Notes: generated from the letters alone by a model not told the origin. Shown: positions 25,431-34,916, counted from the first letter of the stretch. The stretch is 51,413 nt of DNA from Clostridiales bacterium (GCA_021200955.1 JAJQFU010000001.1:1-51413), one strand, 5' to 3'. Numbers and translations: made by a program.

Positions 25431-26345
25431 GTGATTAAAAAGGTAGGAATTGTGGGCTTCGGCGCTTTGGGAATATTGTTCGGGTCATATTTAAGCGACA
25501 AGGTGGGCAAGGAAAATTTTTTCGTTATTGCCGATGAAGAAAGAGTTAAAAGATATAAGGAAAAGGGAATTTACAAAAACGGCGTTTTGTGCGATATGAA
25601 CTACGTTTCGCCGGGAGAAAGCTCCCCAAAGGTTGACCTTATGCTTTTCGGAGTAAAATATTCCGCTATGGGAGAGGCTCTTAAGATTGCGGAGGGTTTT
25701 GTTCACTCAAAGACTATTTTCGTTTCCCTTCTTAACGGCATAGCCAGCGAAGAGGATATTGCAGAAAAATTCGGCTCGGAAAATGTGGTTTATTCCACAG
25801 CCCAGTGTATGGATTCCCTTAAGGTTGACAACGCCATAACCTACAGAGATATGGGCTTTTTGAACTTCGGCAGGGTCGGCTCAGTAGGCAGCGACGAAAA
25901 CATTGCCGCTTTAAAGGAATTTTTCGACAGAACCGCCTTTCCCTATAAAATGCCTGAGGATATGTCCAAAAACCTTTGGGGGAAGCTTCTTTTAAACACA
26001 GGCTGCAATCAGGCTGCGGCGGTTTTCGACTGCTGCTTTGACGTGCTTCAGAAAGAGGGCAGACCCCGTGAGGTTATGATCGGGGCTATGCGAGAGGTTA
26101 TGGAAGTAGGTCAGGCAGAAGGCATAAACCTTGACGAAGGCGACGTAGAATATTGGGTAAAGGTTCTTGACGGGCTTAACCCGCAGGGTATGCCGTCATT
26201 AAGACAGGACGTTTTAAACAAGAGAAAAACAGAGGTTGAGCTTTTTTCGGGCACAATAAACAGGCTTGGGAAAAAGCATAATATAAAAACACCCTATAAT
26301 GAATTTTTATATAAAGAGATAAAAAAGATAGAAGAAAACTATTAA
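25431..26345 (+). CDS. Ketopantoate reductase (PanE/ApbA) family protein
   Basis: Start assigned to GTG 25431, preceded by GGGAGGAATTGAC; the in-frame ATG at 25377 has no ribosome site. The 304-aa product has a Rossmann GIVGFGALGILFG NADP motif, FGVKYS, and NLWGKLLLNTGCNQ with the catalytic Lys and Asn arrangement of the family. The C-terminal helical domain ends with RLGKKHNIKTPYN. The likely reaction is NADPH reduction of 2-dehydropantoate in CoA synthesis. Several paralogues of this family have other 2-oxoacid substrates, and no panB or panC is nearby, so specificity is open. Confidence 0.85.
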   Translation: MIKKVGIVGFGALGILFGSYLSDKVGKENFFVIADEERVKRYKEKGIYKNGVLCDMNYVSPGESSPKVDLMLFGVKYSAMGEALKIAEGFVHSKTIFVSLLNGIASEEDIAEKFGSENVVYSTAQCMDSLKVDNAITYRDMGFLNFGRVGSVGSDENIAALKEFFDRTAFPYKMPEDMSKNLWGKLLLNTGCNQAAAVFDCCFDVLQKEGRPREVMIGAMREVMEVGQAEGINLDEGDVEYWVKVLDGLNPQGMPSLRQDVLNKRKTEVELFSGTINRLGKKHNIKTPYNEFLYKEIKKIEENY

Positions 26346-26357
26346 AAGAGGTTGGCT

Positions 26358-29300
26358 ATGTATTTAAAACAGCTTGAAATGCAGGGGTTTAAATCGTTCC
26401 CCGAAAAAATAAGACTTAAATTCACAAGGGGAATAACTGCGGTTGTAGGGCCTAACGGCAGCGGAAAAAGCAACGTTGCAGACGCTGTCCGCTGGGTTTT
26501 GGGCGAAGCCGGAGCAAAAAATCTCCGTGGGCAAAAAATGGAGGACGTAATTTTCGCCGGGACGCAAAACAGAAAGCCTTTGGGCTTTGCGGAGGTTTCC
26601 CTTGTTATTGACAATGAGGACAAGAAGCTTAATATAGACTTTGCGGAGGTTACTGTCACAAGACGGCTCTACCGCTCAGGTGAAAGCGCATATCTCATAA
26701 ACGGCGCAGTCTGCCGAAGAAAGGACATTTTAGAGCTGTTTATGGATACGGGCGTAGGCAAAGAGGGCTATTCTATTGTAGGTCAGGGCAGAATTGACGA
26801 GATTTTGTCTGCTAAAAGCGAAGACAGACGTGCCCTTTTTGAAGAAGCCGCCGGAATTGTTAAGTTCAAAAACAGACGAAACGAGGCGGCTAAAAAGCTT
26901 GAAAACGAAAGGGCAAATCTTCTGCGAGTGGAGGATATAATTTCCGAAACAGAGGGAAGGCTTGAACCCTTGGAGAAGGCAGCCGAAAAGGCTAAAAAAT
27001 ATTTGAAGCTTTCAGAGGAGCTTAAAGAGACGGATATAAGCATATTTGTTTTAGACGTAAAAAAATATGAAGCCCAAATAGAAAAGCTTTCCGCTGCGGC
27101 TGAAACCCTTCAAACCCAAATCGAAGAGACGGAAAAAAAGCTTAATGAAGCCGAAGGCAAAAAAAGTCTTAAAAAAGAGAACTCCGAAAAGCTTAACAGC
27201 GATATTGAAAAGCTGAACGAAGAAATAACAGAGCTTAAGGTAGGCTATAACGACAAATTAGGCGAAATCAAGCTTTTAACAGCGGAGCGTGAACACAGAC
27301 TTCAGCAGACTGCCAAAATGGCTGAAAACCGAAAAGCGGCTTTAAAATCAATTGAAGAAAAAACAAAGGAGCTTGAAGCTGTTGAAACAAGGAGCAGACT
27401 TTCTCTGACAGCCCTTGAGGGCATAAACCAAAAGGCAGAGACAGCAGAGGGCGAGGTTAAAGCCCTTCAGGCTGAAATTGCCGAAAAGGAAGCCCTTGCG
27501 GAAAAGGTAAACGAAGAAATTTTGGGAGTTATGAAAGGCTCAGCAGACAAAAAGGAAGAAATTGCCAAGCTTTCGGAAAGAATGTCCGGCATTAAAGACA
27601 GACGGGCAAAGCTTCTTGAAGAAACAGAGGTCAGCGAGGGTCAGTTAAACCAAAAGGAAGCTCTATTGGCTTCATTAAATAAGGAAAAGCAGGATATTTT
27701 GTCGGCGGTTGATACCCTTGAAAAAAGCCGTCAGGCACTTTTAAGCGAAAGCCGTGACTTAAGCATAAAATCCGAAGGCTTGGAAAAAAAGCAGAAGGAG
27801 CTGACCTTCGGCATAAACAACAAAAAGTCCGAAATCAACATACTTTCGGGACTGGAATCCTCTTATGAGGGCTATTATAACGGCGTTAAAGCCGTTCTTA
27901 AAAACAGAAACGGACTTAAGGGGATTTGCGGCGCAGTAGGTGAGCTTATTTCGGTAAACAAGAAATACGAGCTTGCTATAGAGACGGCTTTAGGGGGCGC
28001 ATTGCAAAACGTAATTGTCGAAAGCGAAGAAACCGCCAAGGAAGCCATTAATTTTCTCAAGAAAACCAAGGGCGGAAGGGCTACCTTTATGCCCTTAACC
28101 GCAGTTAAAAAGAGCTTTTCCGGTCTTAATAACGAAGTGATAAGCTTTAAGGGCTTTGTAGGCTCGGCTGACGAGCTTGTAAGCTGTGACGCAAAATATT
28201 CGGGGGTTATAAAGGGGCTTTTGGGCAGAACCGCCGTTGTTGACACACTTGAAAACGGAATTGCCCTTGCAAAAAAGACAGGCTACTCCGTCAAAACCGT
28301 TACCTTAACAGGTGAAATTTTCAATGCCGGCGGCTCTATAACAGGTGGCGCATCCTCACGAAAACAGGGCAGTATTCTTTCACGTAAAAACGATCTTGAC
28401 AGGCTCAAAGCCGAAAAGACAAGCCTTGAAGCCGAACTTGCCAAAATAAACGACCGGCTTGCAGGGGTTAATTTCAATTTGTCATCGGTTAAAAGAGACA
28501 TTGAAAGCAACAGAACCGCCTATAACGGCAAAGCCGTAAGGCTTGAAAGCATTAAAACACGTATCGAAAGCGAAGAAAAGCTTTTGAAAGAGGGCAGAGA
28601 AAGGCTTGAACGCCAAAACAGTGAGCTTAAGGGCTTGACTGAAGAGGAACAGACAGGGACTGACCTTTTGGGGGCTGCCGGAAAGGGTCTTTCAGAAAGC
28701 GAAGAAAGGCTTCAGGGGCTTAACGAAAGCCTAGGGGTATCCCGTGAAAAGGCTCAGAAGCTCAGAGAAAGCCTTGAAGAAAAAAACATGAGCCTGACGG
28801 CTTTAAGGCTTGAAAGCGAAAGAACCGCCGCCGAGCTTTTATCTCTTGAAAAGGACACCGAGAGACTGAAGGGCGAAATTGAGGGCATTAAAAACGATGA
28901 TGAGCTTAGCACTCAGGAAAGCGAAAAGCTTGCCGCTGATATTGAAAAAGCGGAAGCGGACAAAAAGCGTCTTGAAGAGGAAGCCCAAGGCTTAAGCCTT
29001 GAAGCGGACAAAAAGACGGAGACCTATAACGGACTTTTGAAGGAAAGATATGAAATAAACAAGGCTGTTTCCGAAATTGAAGAAGAAATTAAGGATATAA
29101 ACGACACGCTTCTCAATTTAAACAGACAAAAGACATCGGGAGACGAAAGACTTTCAGCCGTCAGAGAAAAAAGCCGCAGTCTTTATGACAGTATGTGGGA
29201 AAGCTATGAAATAACCTACCCCGAAGCGGTTAAGCTTTTCAAAGAGGGCTTAAGCCTGAACGACCTTAACAAAAGAGCTAAGGAGCTTAAGGGGCAGATT

Positions 29301-29921
29301 AAGTCTCTGGGCAGTGTAAACACCGCCGCGCCGGAGGAATACGCCGAAACAAAAGAGAGATACGAGTTTTTGACATCTCAAAGGGCTGATATTTTAAAGG
29401 CGGAACAGGACTTAGCCCAAATTACCGATCAGCTTGAAACGATTATGAAGGACAAGTTTTCAGAGGGCTTTAAGGCTATAAACGAAAGCTTTAAAAAGGT
29501 GTTTAAAGAAATGTTCGGCGGAGGAACAGCTTATGTTGCTCTTTCGGACGAAAACGATGTTCTCAATTCGGGAATTGAAATTAACGCTCAGCCCCCGGGA
29601 AAGAAGCTTCAGAGTATGCTTCTGCTTTCAGGCGGCGAAAGGGCGCTGACAGCTATGGCCCTGCTTTTTGCGATTCTCAGGCTTAAGCCCTCGCCCTTCT
29701 GCATACTTGACGAAATCGAAGCGGCTCTTGACGAAGCCAATGTAAGCCGCTACGCAAAATACATAAAGAGCCTTTCCGACACGTCGCAGTTTATAGTTAT
29801 AACCCACAGAAAAGGCACTATGGTTGAAGCGGACAATCTTTACGGAATAACTATGCAGGAGCAGGGCATTTCAAAAATGGTTTCCGTAAGTCTTAAAGAG
29901 GCAGACGCATTAACTGATTAA
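26358..29921 (+). CDS. smc: Chromosome partition protein SMC
   Basis: SMC-family ATPase, 1187 aa, full length. ATG 26358 follows AGAGGTTGGCT; a TTG two codons upstream is too near the ribosome site. Walker A GPNGSGKSNV is near residue 33; two long coiled coils flank a hinge at about 505-660 (EGYYNGVKAVLKN to GGSITGGASSRKQGS). The C-terminal head holds the LLLSGGERALTAMALLFAI signature (about 1090) and Walker B FCILDEIEAALDEANV. With ScpA/ScpB it organises the origin-proximal chromosome. Its stop lies in an 8-bp tandem repeat leading to ftsY. Confidence 0.98.
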   Translation: MYLKQLEMQGFKSFPEKIRLKFTRGITAVVGPNGSGKSNVADAVRWVLGEAGAKNLRGQKMEDVIFAGTQNRKPLGFAEVSLVIDNEDKKLNIDFAEVTVTRRLYRSGESAYLINGAVCRRKDILELFMDTGVGKEGYSIVGQGRIDEILSAKSEDRRALFEEAAGIVKFKNRRNEAAKKLENERANLLRVEDIISETEGRLEPLEKAAEKAKKYLKLSEELKETDISIFVLDVKKYEAQIEKLSAAAETLQTQIEETEKKLNEAEGKKSLKKENSEKLNSDIEKLNEEITELKVGYNDKLGEIKLLTAEREHRLQQTAKMAENRKAALKSIEEKTKELEAVETRSRLSLTALEGINQKAETAEGEVKALQAEIAEKEALAEKVNEEILGVMKGSADKKEEIAKLSERMSGIKDRRAKLLEETEVSEGQLNQKEALLASLNKEKQDILSAVDTLEKSRQALLSESRDLSIKSEGLEKKQKELTFGINNKKSEINILSGLESSYEGYYNGVKAVLKNRNGLKGICGAVGELISVNKKYELAIETALGGALQNVIVESEETAKEAINFLKKTKGGRATFMPLTAVKKSFSGLNNEVISFKGFVGSADELVSCDAKYSGVIKGLLGRTAVVDTLENGIALAKKTGYSVKTVTLTGEIFNAGGSITGGASSRKQGSILSRKNDLDRLKAEKTSLEAELAKINDRLAGVNFNLSSVKRDIESNRTAYNGKAVRLESIKTRIESEEKLLKEGRERLERQNSELKGLTEEEQTGTDLLGAAGKGLSESEERLQGLNESLGVSREKAQKLRESLEEKNMSLTALRLESERTAAELLSLEKDTERLKGEIEGIKNDDELSTQESEKLAADIEKAEADKKRLEEEAQGLSLEADKKTETYNGLLKERYEINKAVSEIEEEIKDINDTLLNLNRQKTSGDERLSAVREKSRSLYDSMWESYEITYPEAVKLFKEGLSLNDLNKRAKELKGQIKSLGSVNTAAPEEYAETKERYEFLTSQRADILKAEQDLAQITDQLETIMKDKFSEGFKAINESFKKVFKEMFGGGTAYVALSDENDVLNSGIEINAQPPGKKLQSMLLLSGGERALTAMALLFAILRLKPSPFCILDEIEAALDEANVSRYAKYIKSLSDTSQFIVITHRKGTMVEADNLYGITMQEQGISKMVSVSLKEADALTD

Positions 29922-29941
29922 CAGATTAACGGATTAACAGG
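29910..29941 (+). repeat. Four tandem 8-bp repeats across the smc stop codon
   Basis: TTAACTGA, TTAACAGA, TTAACGGA, TTAACAGG in direct succession. The repeat places stop codons in all three plus-strand frames and ends at the ftsY ribosome site. Confidence 0.8.
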
Positions 29942-29954
29942 AGGAATTAAAAAA

Positions 29955-31151
29955 ATGGCATTTTTTAATATTTTCAAGAAGAAAAAAGAAGAGGAAAACG
30001 AAAAACCGAAGAACACAGAATCCGAGATTTTAACGGCTGAGGAAGAAACAGAAGAAGCACAGGAAGCCCAAGAGGAAGCTGTGACGGAAGAAGCGGAAAC
30101 AGAACTCGAGGTTTCCGACGAGATAACTGCCGAAGATGATTTTTCAGACGAAACAGAAGAAAATCCCGTTGCCGAAGCAGAGGAAAACGAGCCTGTTGAA
30201 GAGACTGAAATTCAGCAAGAGCCTGAGCCTAAAAAGGCAAAGGGCGGCTTTTTCTCAAAAATCAAAGCCGGACTTCAAAAAACGAGAGAAAACATTCTTT
30301 CAGGAGTAGAACAGGTTTTGAAGGGCTTTACCGAAATAGATGACGACCTGTATGACGAGCTTGAAGAGGCTCTTATTATGGCGGATATTGGGGTTGAAAC
30401 CTCCCTTGATATAATTTCAAGAGTAAAAGAGGTTGTTAAGAAAGAAAAAATCAAGGACGTGGCGGAGGTCAAAAACATTATCGTCAGAGTTATTTCCGAA
30501 ATTCTTTCCGAAGGCGACGACGAGCTTAATCTGCCTTCACCTTCAATTATGCTTATAATCGGTGTAAACGGCGTGGGCAAGACCACCACAATAGGAAAGC
30601 TTACAAGCTACTATAAAAGCGAGGGCAAGTCGGTTATGCTTGCCGCTGCCGACACATTCAGAGCCGCTGCAATCGACCAGCTTCTTGTTTGGGGCGAAAG
30701 AAACGACGTAACCGTCATAAGGCACAGCGAAAATTCTGACCCGGCTGCCGTTGTGTTTGACGCCGCCGCAGCAGCAACAAAAAGAAATACAGACCTTCTT
30801 ATATGCGACACAGCCGGCAGACTTCACAACAAGAAAAATCTTATGGAAGAGCTTAAGAAAATTTCAAGGGTTATTGAAAGAGAAGCACCAAACGCCCATA
30901 AAGAGGTTTTCCTTGTTCTTGACGCAACAACAGGTCAAAACGCCCTTCAGCAGGCGAAGCTTTTTAAAGAGGTCTGCGATATTACAGGCATTATTTTAAC
31001 AAAGCTTGACGGAACCGCAAAGGGCGGCATAGTTATTGCAATTAAGAACGAGCTTAAAATCCCCGTTAGGTTTATAGGCGTGGGAGAGGGCATAGACGAT
31101 TTACGCCCCTTTGAAGCGGAAAGCTTCGCCAGGGCGCTTTTCGAAGAGTAA
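29955..31151 (+). CDS. ftsY: Signal recognition particle receptor FtsY
   Basis: SRP receptor GTPase, 398 aa. A very acidic, repetitive Glu-rich A domain covers about residues 10-95, which is long for a Firmicute. The NG domain follows: GVNGVGKTTTIGKLT (P-loop, about 197-211), DTFRAAAIDQLLVW, CDTAGRLHNKKNLMEEL, and ILTKLDGTAKGG. It docks Ffh-bound ribosomes at the membrane. It follows smc after 33 bp behind AGGAGG, in the smc-ftsY order typical of Firmicutes. Confidence 0.98.
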   Translation: MAFFNIFKKKKEEENEKPKNTESEILTAEEETEEAQEAQEEAVTEEAETELEVSDEITAEDDFSDETEENPVAEAEENEPVEETEIQQEPEPKKAKGGFFSKIKAGLQKTRENILSGVEQVLKGFTEIDDDLYDELEEALIMADIGVETSLDIISRVKEVVKKEKIKDVAEVKNIIVRVISEILSEGDDELNLPSPSIMLIIGVNGVGKTTTIGKLTSYYKSEGKSVMLAAADTFRAAAIDQLLVWGERNDVTVIRHSENSDPAAVVFDAAAAATKRNTDLLICDTAGRLHNKKNLMEELKKISRVIEREAPNAHKEVFLVLDATTGQNALQQAKLFKEVCDITGIILTKLDGTAKGGIVIAIKNELKIPVRFIGVGEGIDDLRPFEAESFARALFEE

Positions 31152-31164
31152 TATTAATATTAGT

Positions 31165-31632
31165 TTAAGAATTGTTTTCGGCATTTTCCTCAGCCTTGTC
31201 TTTTTTTCGAAGCCAAACCTGAGCGGCGGCTTCGGTTAAAATTAAGCCTATGGCTATTGACCCGGCGCAGAGTATTGTCTGAAAGAGATAGTTTACGCCT
31301 TCAATTGTGTTTTTCTCCAAAAAAGAAATCATTGTGCGGTAAAGACCTATCCCGGGGACTAAGGGCATTATAGCAGGCATTTCATAGGCTGTAACGGGGT
31401 TTTTCTGAATAAAGGCGAAAAACTCGGACATAAGGGCGATTATTACGCCCCCTAAAACACAGCCCATAATATCGGAGTTTACCATATAATTCGACATTAT
31501 ATAATAGGCTATGTAGCCGCAGGCGCCTGTGAGAGCCGAACAGGGCAGGGTTTTTGGAGGGGCATAAAAAACTATGCCGAAAGCAATTGTTGCAAAAAAG
31601 GCAACACCGAAGTGAAATAAAAGCTGTGTCAT
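31165..31632 (-). CDS. Threonine/serine exporter family protein, small half (ThrE_2-like)
   Basis: Integral membrane protein of 155 aa with four or five hydrophobic helices and the family segment EMPAIMPLVPGIGLYRTMISF. It matches the DUF3815/ThrE_2 half of split ThrE transporters. It starts directly after the stop of the large half (TAAATG) behind AGGAGG, so the two are co-translated and probably form one transporter. The substrate (threonine or serine export) is inferred from the family. The C-terminus is charged. Confidence 0.87.
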   Translation of the reverse strand: MTQLLFHFGVAFFATIAFGIVFYAPPKTLPCSALTGACGYIAYYIMSNYMVNSDIMGCVLGGVIIALMSEFFAFIQKNPVTAYEMPAIMPLVPGIGLYRTMISFLEKNTIEGVNYLFQTILCAGSIAIGLILTEAAAQVWLRKKDKAEENAENNS

Positions 31633-32403
31633 TTATACCAGACCTCCTAACATTAAATAAATCTCCAATACAAGGGCTACCCCCACAGCCAGGCTTCCGC
31701 CTACAAGAAGGGATTCCGCAAGGCGTGACGTTCCGGCGGAAAGGTTGCCTGCCAAAAAGTCTCTTAAACACAGCAGAATGGCAATCCCGGGGAAGAAGGG
31801 CTTCATACCCCCTACAATAATAGGCTCAAAAAATATTTTATCTGACAAATTGCTTGCAATAACGGCTATTGCCCCTGTTATTAAGCCTGCCAAAAAGCTT
31901 TTTAAAAATACCTTTGCAGGCAGATTTTTGATAAGTACCGCCGCGGCGCCCGAAAGCAGACCGCAGACAAAGGCGGCAATAAGGTCATAAAGCGTAGCCC
32001 CGGCAAGAGCGGCAAAGCCTGCACTGACTGCTCCGCACATTACAAAATAGAGCCAGTCGGGGTAGGGCTTCTTTTGGGGAATTGCCTTTAAATATTCCAT
32101 AATGTCGGTGTAAGGGCGTTCGTCAGTTTCAAGATTTTTCGCAAATGTGTTTATTTTGCACATATTGCTTATGTTAATTTGGCGGTCTCTTGTCTTTTTA
32201 ATTTTTGTCTGCTCACCCTTTGTGTTTGAGGTCAGAATTATTACCGTAGGCAGAACAAAGGCTTCTGCGTTTGAAAGACCCTCTTTTTTGCAGATTAAAC
32301 GGCAGGTTTCTTCAACGCTGTAGGTTTCCGCCGTTGATTTTAAAAGAACCTCTCCTGCCCTGACGGAGATGTTTAATATTTCATGTTCGGAAAGATTTTG
32401 CAT
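31633..32403 (-). CDS. Threonine/serine exporter family protein, large half (ThrE/DUF1212-like)
   Basis: Start fixed at ATG 32403 with GGAGGAAG just upstream; a longer frame runs back through the intergenic repeat and is spurious. The 256-aa product has a soluble N-terminal domain (LNISVRAGEVLLKSTAETYSVEE) typical of DUF1212/YjjP proteins, then about five membrane helices (GAVSAGFAALAGATLYDLI and so on) and FFPGIAILLCLRDFLAGN. It is the partner of the small half. A near-consensus promoter at 32606-32635 drives it, and the hairpin repeat lies in its leader. Confidence 0.88.
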   Translation of the reverse strand: MQNLSEHEILNISVRAGEVLLKSTAETYSVEETCRLICKKEGLSNAEAFVLPTVIILTSNTKGEQTKIKKTRDRQINISNMCKINTFAKNLETDERPYTDIMEYLKAIPQKKPYPDWLYFVMCGAVSAGFAALAGATLYDLIAAFVCGLLSGAAAVLIKNLPAKVFLKSFLAGLITGAIAVIASNLSDKIFFEPIIVGGMKPFFPGIAILLCLRDFLAGNLSAGTSRLAESLLVGGSLAVGVALVLEIYLMLGGLV

Positions 32404-32451
32404 GGCTTCCTCCTTTATATATTCAGTCGTTAGCGTAAAGCAGTCAACAAG

Positions 32452-32584
32452 CCTCCCCTTGAGGGCGTTCAGAACTTTTGCCTGCGGCAAAAGCCGTACA
32501 CCTTGAAATTTTCTTTGAAAAAAACAAGGTGTACGTCCCGAACTCTTTCGGGTTCCGGCTGGCACACGTAGTGTGACGGAGAGG
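32452..32584. repeat. Fold-back intergenic repeat containing copy B of the three-hairpin element
   Basis: Outer arms CCTCCCC (32452-32458) and GGAGAGG (32578-32584) can pair. Inside, 32470-32556 is homologous to the insert in the recombinase gene. It has hairpin 1 CTTTTGCC/GGCAAAAG (32475-32493), hairpin 2 GTACACCTTG/CAAGGTGTAC with TTTTC/GAAAA nested inside, and hairpin 3 CCCGAA/TTCGGG. A further CACAC/GTGTG-type stem lies near 32562-32575. It sits between the thrE promoter and start codon, so it is transcribed as their 5' leader. The outer arms resemble a CACCTCTCC...GGGGAGGC intergenic repeat I recall from gut Firmicutes; I could not search for it. Confidence 0.75.
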
Positions 32585-32605
32585 TGTTGCAGTTTTACCA
32601 CATTC

Positions 32606-32635
32606 ATTATATACTATAAAACTTATCTATGTCAA
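32606..32635 (-). promoter_or_regulatory. Promoter of the thrE-like operon
   Basis: On the minus strand a perfect TTGACA (32630-32635), an 18-bp spacer and a perfect TATAAT (32606-32611). Transcription would begin near 32598, at the edge of the repeat. Confidence 0.7.
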
Positions 32636-32669
32636 TATTGCATAAAACAATTTATAAGGCGTGATTATT

Positions 32670-34916
32670 ATGGAAAAGCTTTTAACAACCGAGGGTGTTG
32701 TGGAAAATATAATATTTGCCAATGAAGAAAACGGCTACTGCGTCTTTGCCTTAAGCGATGATGAGGGTGAAGGGGCTGACGCCGAGCTTGTCTGCGTGGG
32801 TACTCTGCCCGACATTCACGAGGGTGAAAGCATAAGGGTTACAGGCAGCATTATAAACCACCCGTCCTACGGCAGACAGCTAAGTGTTTCCGCCTATGAA
32901 AAGACATTGCCCAAAACCGAAAGAGGTATTGAAAAATATTTGGGAAGCGGCTTAATTAAGGGCATAGGAGCCGGGCTGGCAAAGCGAATTGTCAAGATGT
33001 TCGGCGATGAAACCTTTAAAATAATAGAGGAAGAGCCTTTAAGGCTTGCTGAGGTAAAGGGCATAAGCAAGGGAAAGGCTATGACCGTAGGCGCTGTTTT
33101 TCACGAACAGGCGGAGCTGAGACGTGTCATTGTCTATCTTGACAAATACGGCATAAGCCCCCTTTACGGCTTAAAAATATTCAAGAAATACGGCGAAAAA
33201 AGTATTGACATAGTAGAAAAAAATCCCTACCGCCTTGCGGACGAAATTCAGGGCATAGGCTTTAAAACCGCTGACACAATTGCCTTTAATATGGGGGTTG
33301 AGCCCGATTCCTCCTTCAGAATTAAAGCGGGAATTAAATATGTTTTAAATCTTGCATCCCAAAGCGGTCATACCTATCTGCCCTTGGAAAGCCTTTTGAG
33401 AAACACTTCAACAGTTATAGGCGTTTCCGAGGAGCTTATTAAGGACGTAACCGCCGAAATGGGAGCGGAACAAAAGGTTTTCTGCGAAAAAAAGGACGAT
33501 AAAATAAGGGTTTATCTGAATATATATTATTATGCCGAGAGCTACGCCGCAAGAAAGCTTTTGGAGCTTGACAAAACAGCGGAGAAAATACCCTTTGACT
33601 TTTGGCAGGATATGAAATATCTTGAAAAGGAATGCTCAATAAAGCTTGCTCCCGAACAAAAGGCTGCTGTTCAGGCGGCTATGGAAAACGGCGTCTGCGT
33701 CATAACAGGCGGCCCCGGTACGGGCAAAACCACCACAATAAACGCAATAATAAAGCTTCTTTCGGCGGAAAACGCCGAGATTGTTTTGGCTGCTCCCACA
33801 GGCAGAGCCGCCAAAAGAATGACGGAAACAACAGGGCTTGAAGCCCAAACAATACACAGGCTTTTGGGTACGGGCTTCTTAGCCGAAAACAGCCGTCACC
33901 AAACCTTTGAAAAGGACGAGGATAACCCTATTGAAGCAGATGTTGTTATTGTGGACGAATGCTCAATGATTGACCTTATGCTTTTTTACAGCCTTTTGAA
34001 AGCCGTTGCCCACGGAACAAGACTTATTTTGGTAGGGGACTCCTATCAGCTGCCGTCAGTAGGGGCAGGCAGTGTCCTCAAGGACGTTATATCCTCCGGC
34101 TGTGTGAAGGTTGCACGCCTGAGCGAGGTTTTCAGACAGGCGGCTCAGTCCGACATTGTTCTTAACGCTCATAAAATAAACAACGGCGAATACCCGGAGC
34201 TGACTAAAAAAAGCAATGACTTTTTCTTTATTAAACGCCTTGACATAAATGACGTTATAAGGGAAATCGTCAGCCTTTCAAAGGATAGGCTTCATAAGTT
34301 TTTAAACTGCGACCCACTTAAAGACATTCAGGTTTTGACCCCCATGAGAAAAAATCCCTTAGGCGTCAACAATCTCAATATAGTGCTTCAAAACGCCTTT
34401 AACCCCAAAAGCCCCTTTAAAGCCGAAAAAGAATACAGAGACACTGTTTTCAGAGAGGGCGACAAGGTTATGCAGATAAAAAACAACTACAACATCATAT
34501 GGCAGATTATGGAGAACGGTATTGTCACAGCCGAGGGAACAGGGGTTTTTAACGGTGACGAGGGCATTATTAAAAGAATTTCAAGCGGAGAGGAATTTAT
34601 AGAGGTGGTTTTTGACGAAAACAAATATGTCAAATATGACTTTTCCCAGCTTGACGAGCTTGATCTGAGCTACGCCGTGACTATTCACAAGTCACAGGGC
34701 AGTGAATATAAGGCGGTTATAATTCCTGCCTTTAACGGCCCTGCGGCACTTCTTTCACGAAATCTTCTTTACACCGCCGTAACAAGAGCCAGAGAGCTTT
34801 GCGTAATTGTGGGTAACCCGGCTATTCTCAAAAAAATGATTGACAACAATAAAGAGGTAAACAGATATTCTTCACTTTGCGACAGACTGACCGATATGGC
34901 GGAGACAATTATATGA
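32670..34916 (+). CDS. recD2: RecD2-type ATP-dependent DNA helicase
   Basis: SF1B 5'-3' helicase, 748 aa from ATG 32670 (AAGGCG about eight bases upstream; a GTG three codons earlier is less well placed). The long N-terminal region lacks RecB/C-binding character and includes helix-hairpin-helix-like GIGAGLAKRIV and KGISKGKA segments, as in RecD2. Motor motifs: ITGGPGTGKTTTINAI (Walker A, about residue 345), VVDECSMIDLMLF, VGDSYQLPSVGAGSVL, and VTIHKSQGSEYKAVIIP (motif V/VI region). It acts in DNA repair independently of RecBC. The stop overlaps comFC (ATGA). Confidence 0.95.
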   Translation: MEKLLTTEGVVENIIFANEENGYCVFALSDDEGEGADAELVCVGTLPDIHEGESIRVTGSIINHPSYGRQLSVSAYEKTLPKTERGIEKYLGSGLIKGIGAGLAKRIVKMFGDETFKIIEEEPLRLAEVKGISKGKAMTVGAVFHEQAELRRVIVYLDKYGISPLYGLKIFKKYGEKSIDIVEKNPYRLADEIQGIGFKTADTIAFNMGVEPDSSFRIKAGIKYVLNLASQSGHTYLPLESLLRNTSTVIGVSEELIKDVTAEMGAEQKVFCEKKDDKIRVYLNIYYYAESYAARKLLELDKTAEKIPFDFWQDMKYLEKECSIKLAPEQKAAVQAAMENGVCVITGGPGTGKTTTINAIIKLLSAENAEIVLAAPTGRAAKRMTETTGLEAQTIHRLLGTGFLAENSRHQTFEKDEDNPIEADVVIVDECSMIDLMLFYSLLKAVAHGTRLILVGDSYQLPSVGAGSVLKDVISSGCVKVARLSEVFRQAAQSDIVLNAHKINNGEYPELTKKSNDFFFIKRLDINDVIREIVSLSKDRLHKFLNCDPLKDIQVLTPMRKNPLGVNNLNIVLQNAFNPKSPFKAEKEYRDTVFREGDKVMQIKNNYNIIWQIMENGIVTAEGTGVFNGDEGIIKRISSGEEFIEVVFDENKYVKYDFSQLDELDLSYAVTIHKSQGSEYKAVIIPAFNGPAALLSRNLLYTAVTRARELCVIVGNPAILKKMIDNNKEVNRYSSLCDRLTDMAETII

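Noticed and set aside
31633-32607. Extended N-terminus of the ThrE-like large half
   Set aside because: The extra codons read through the fold-back repeat; a strong GGAGGAAG and ATG at 32403 define the start.
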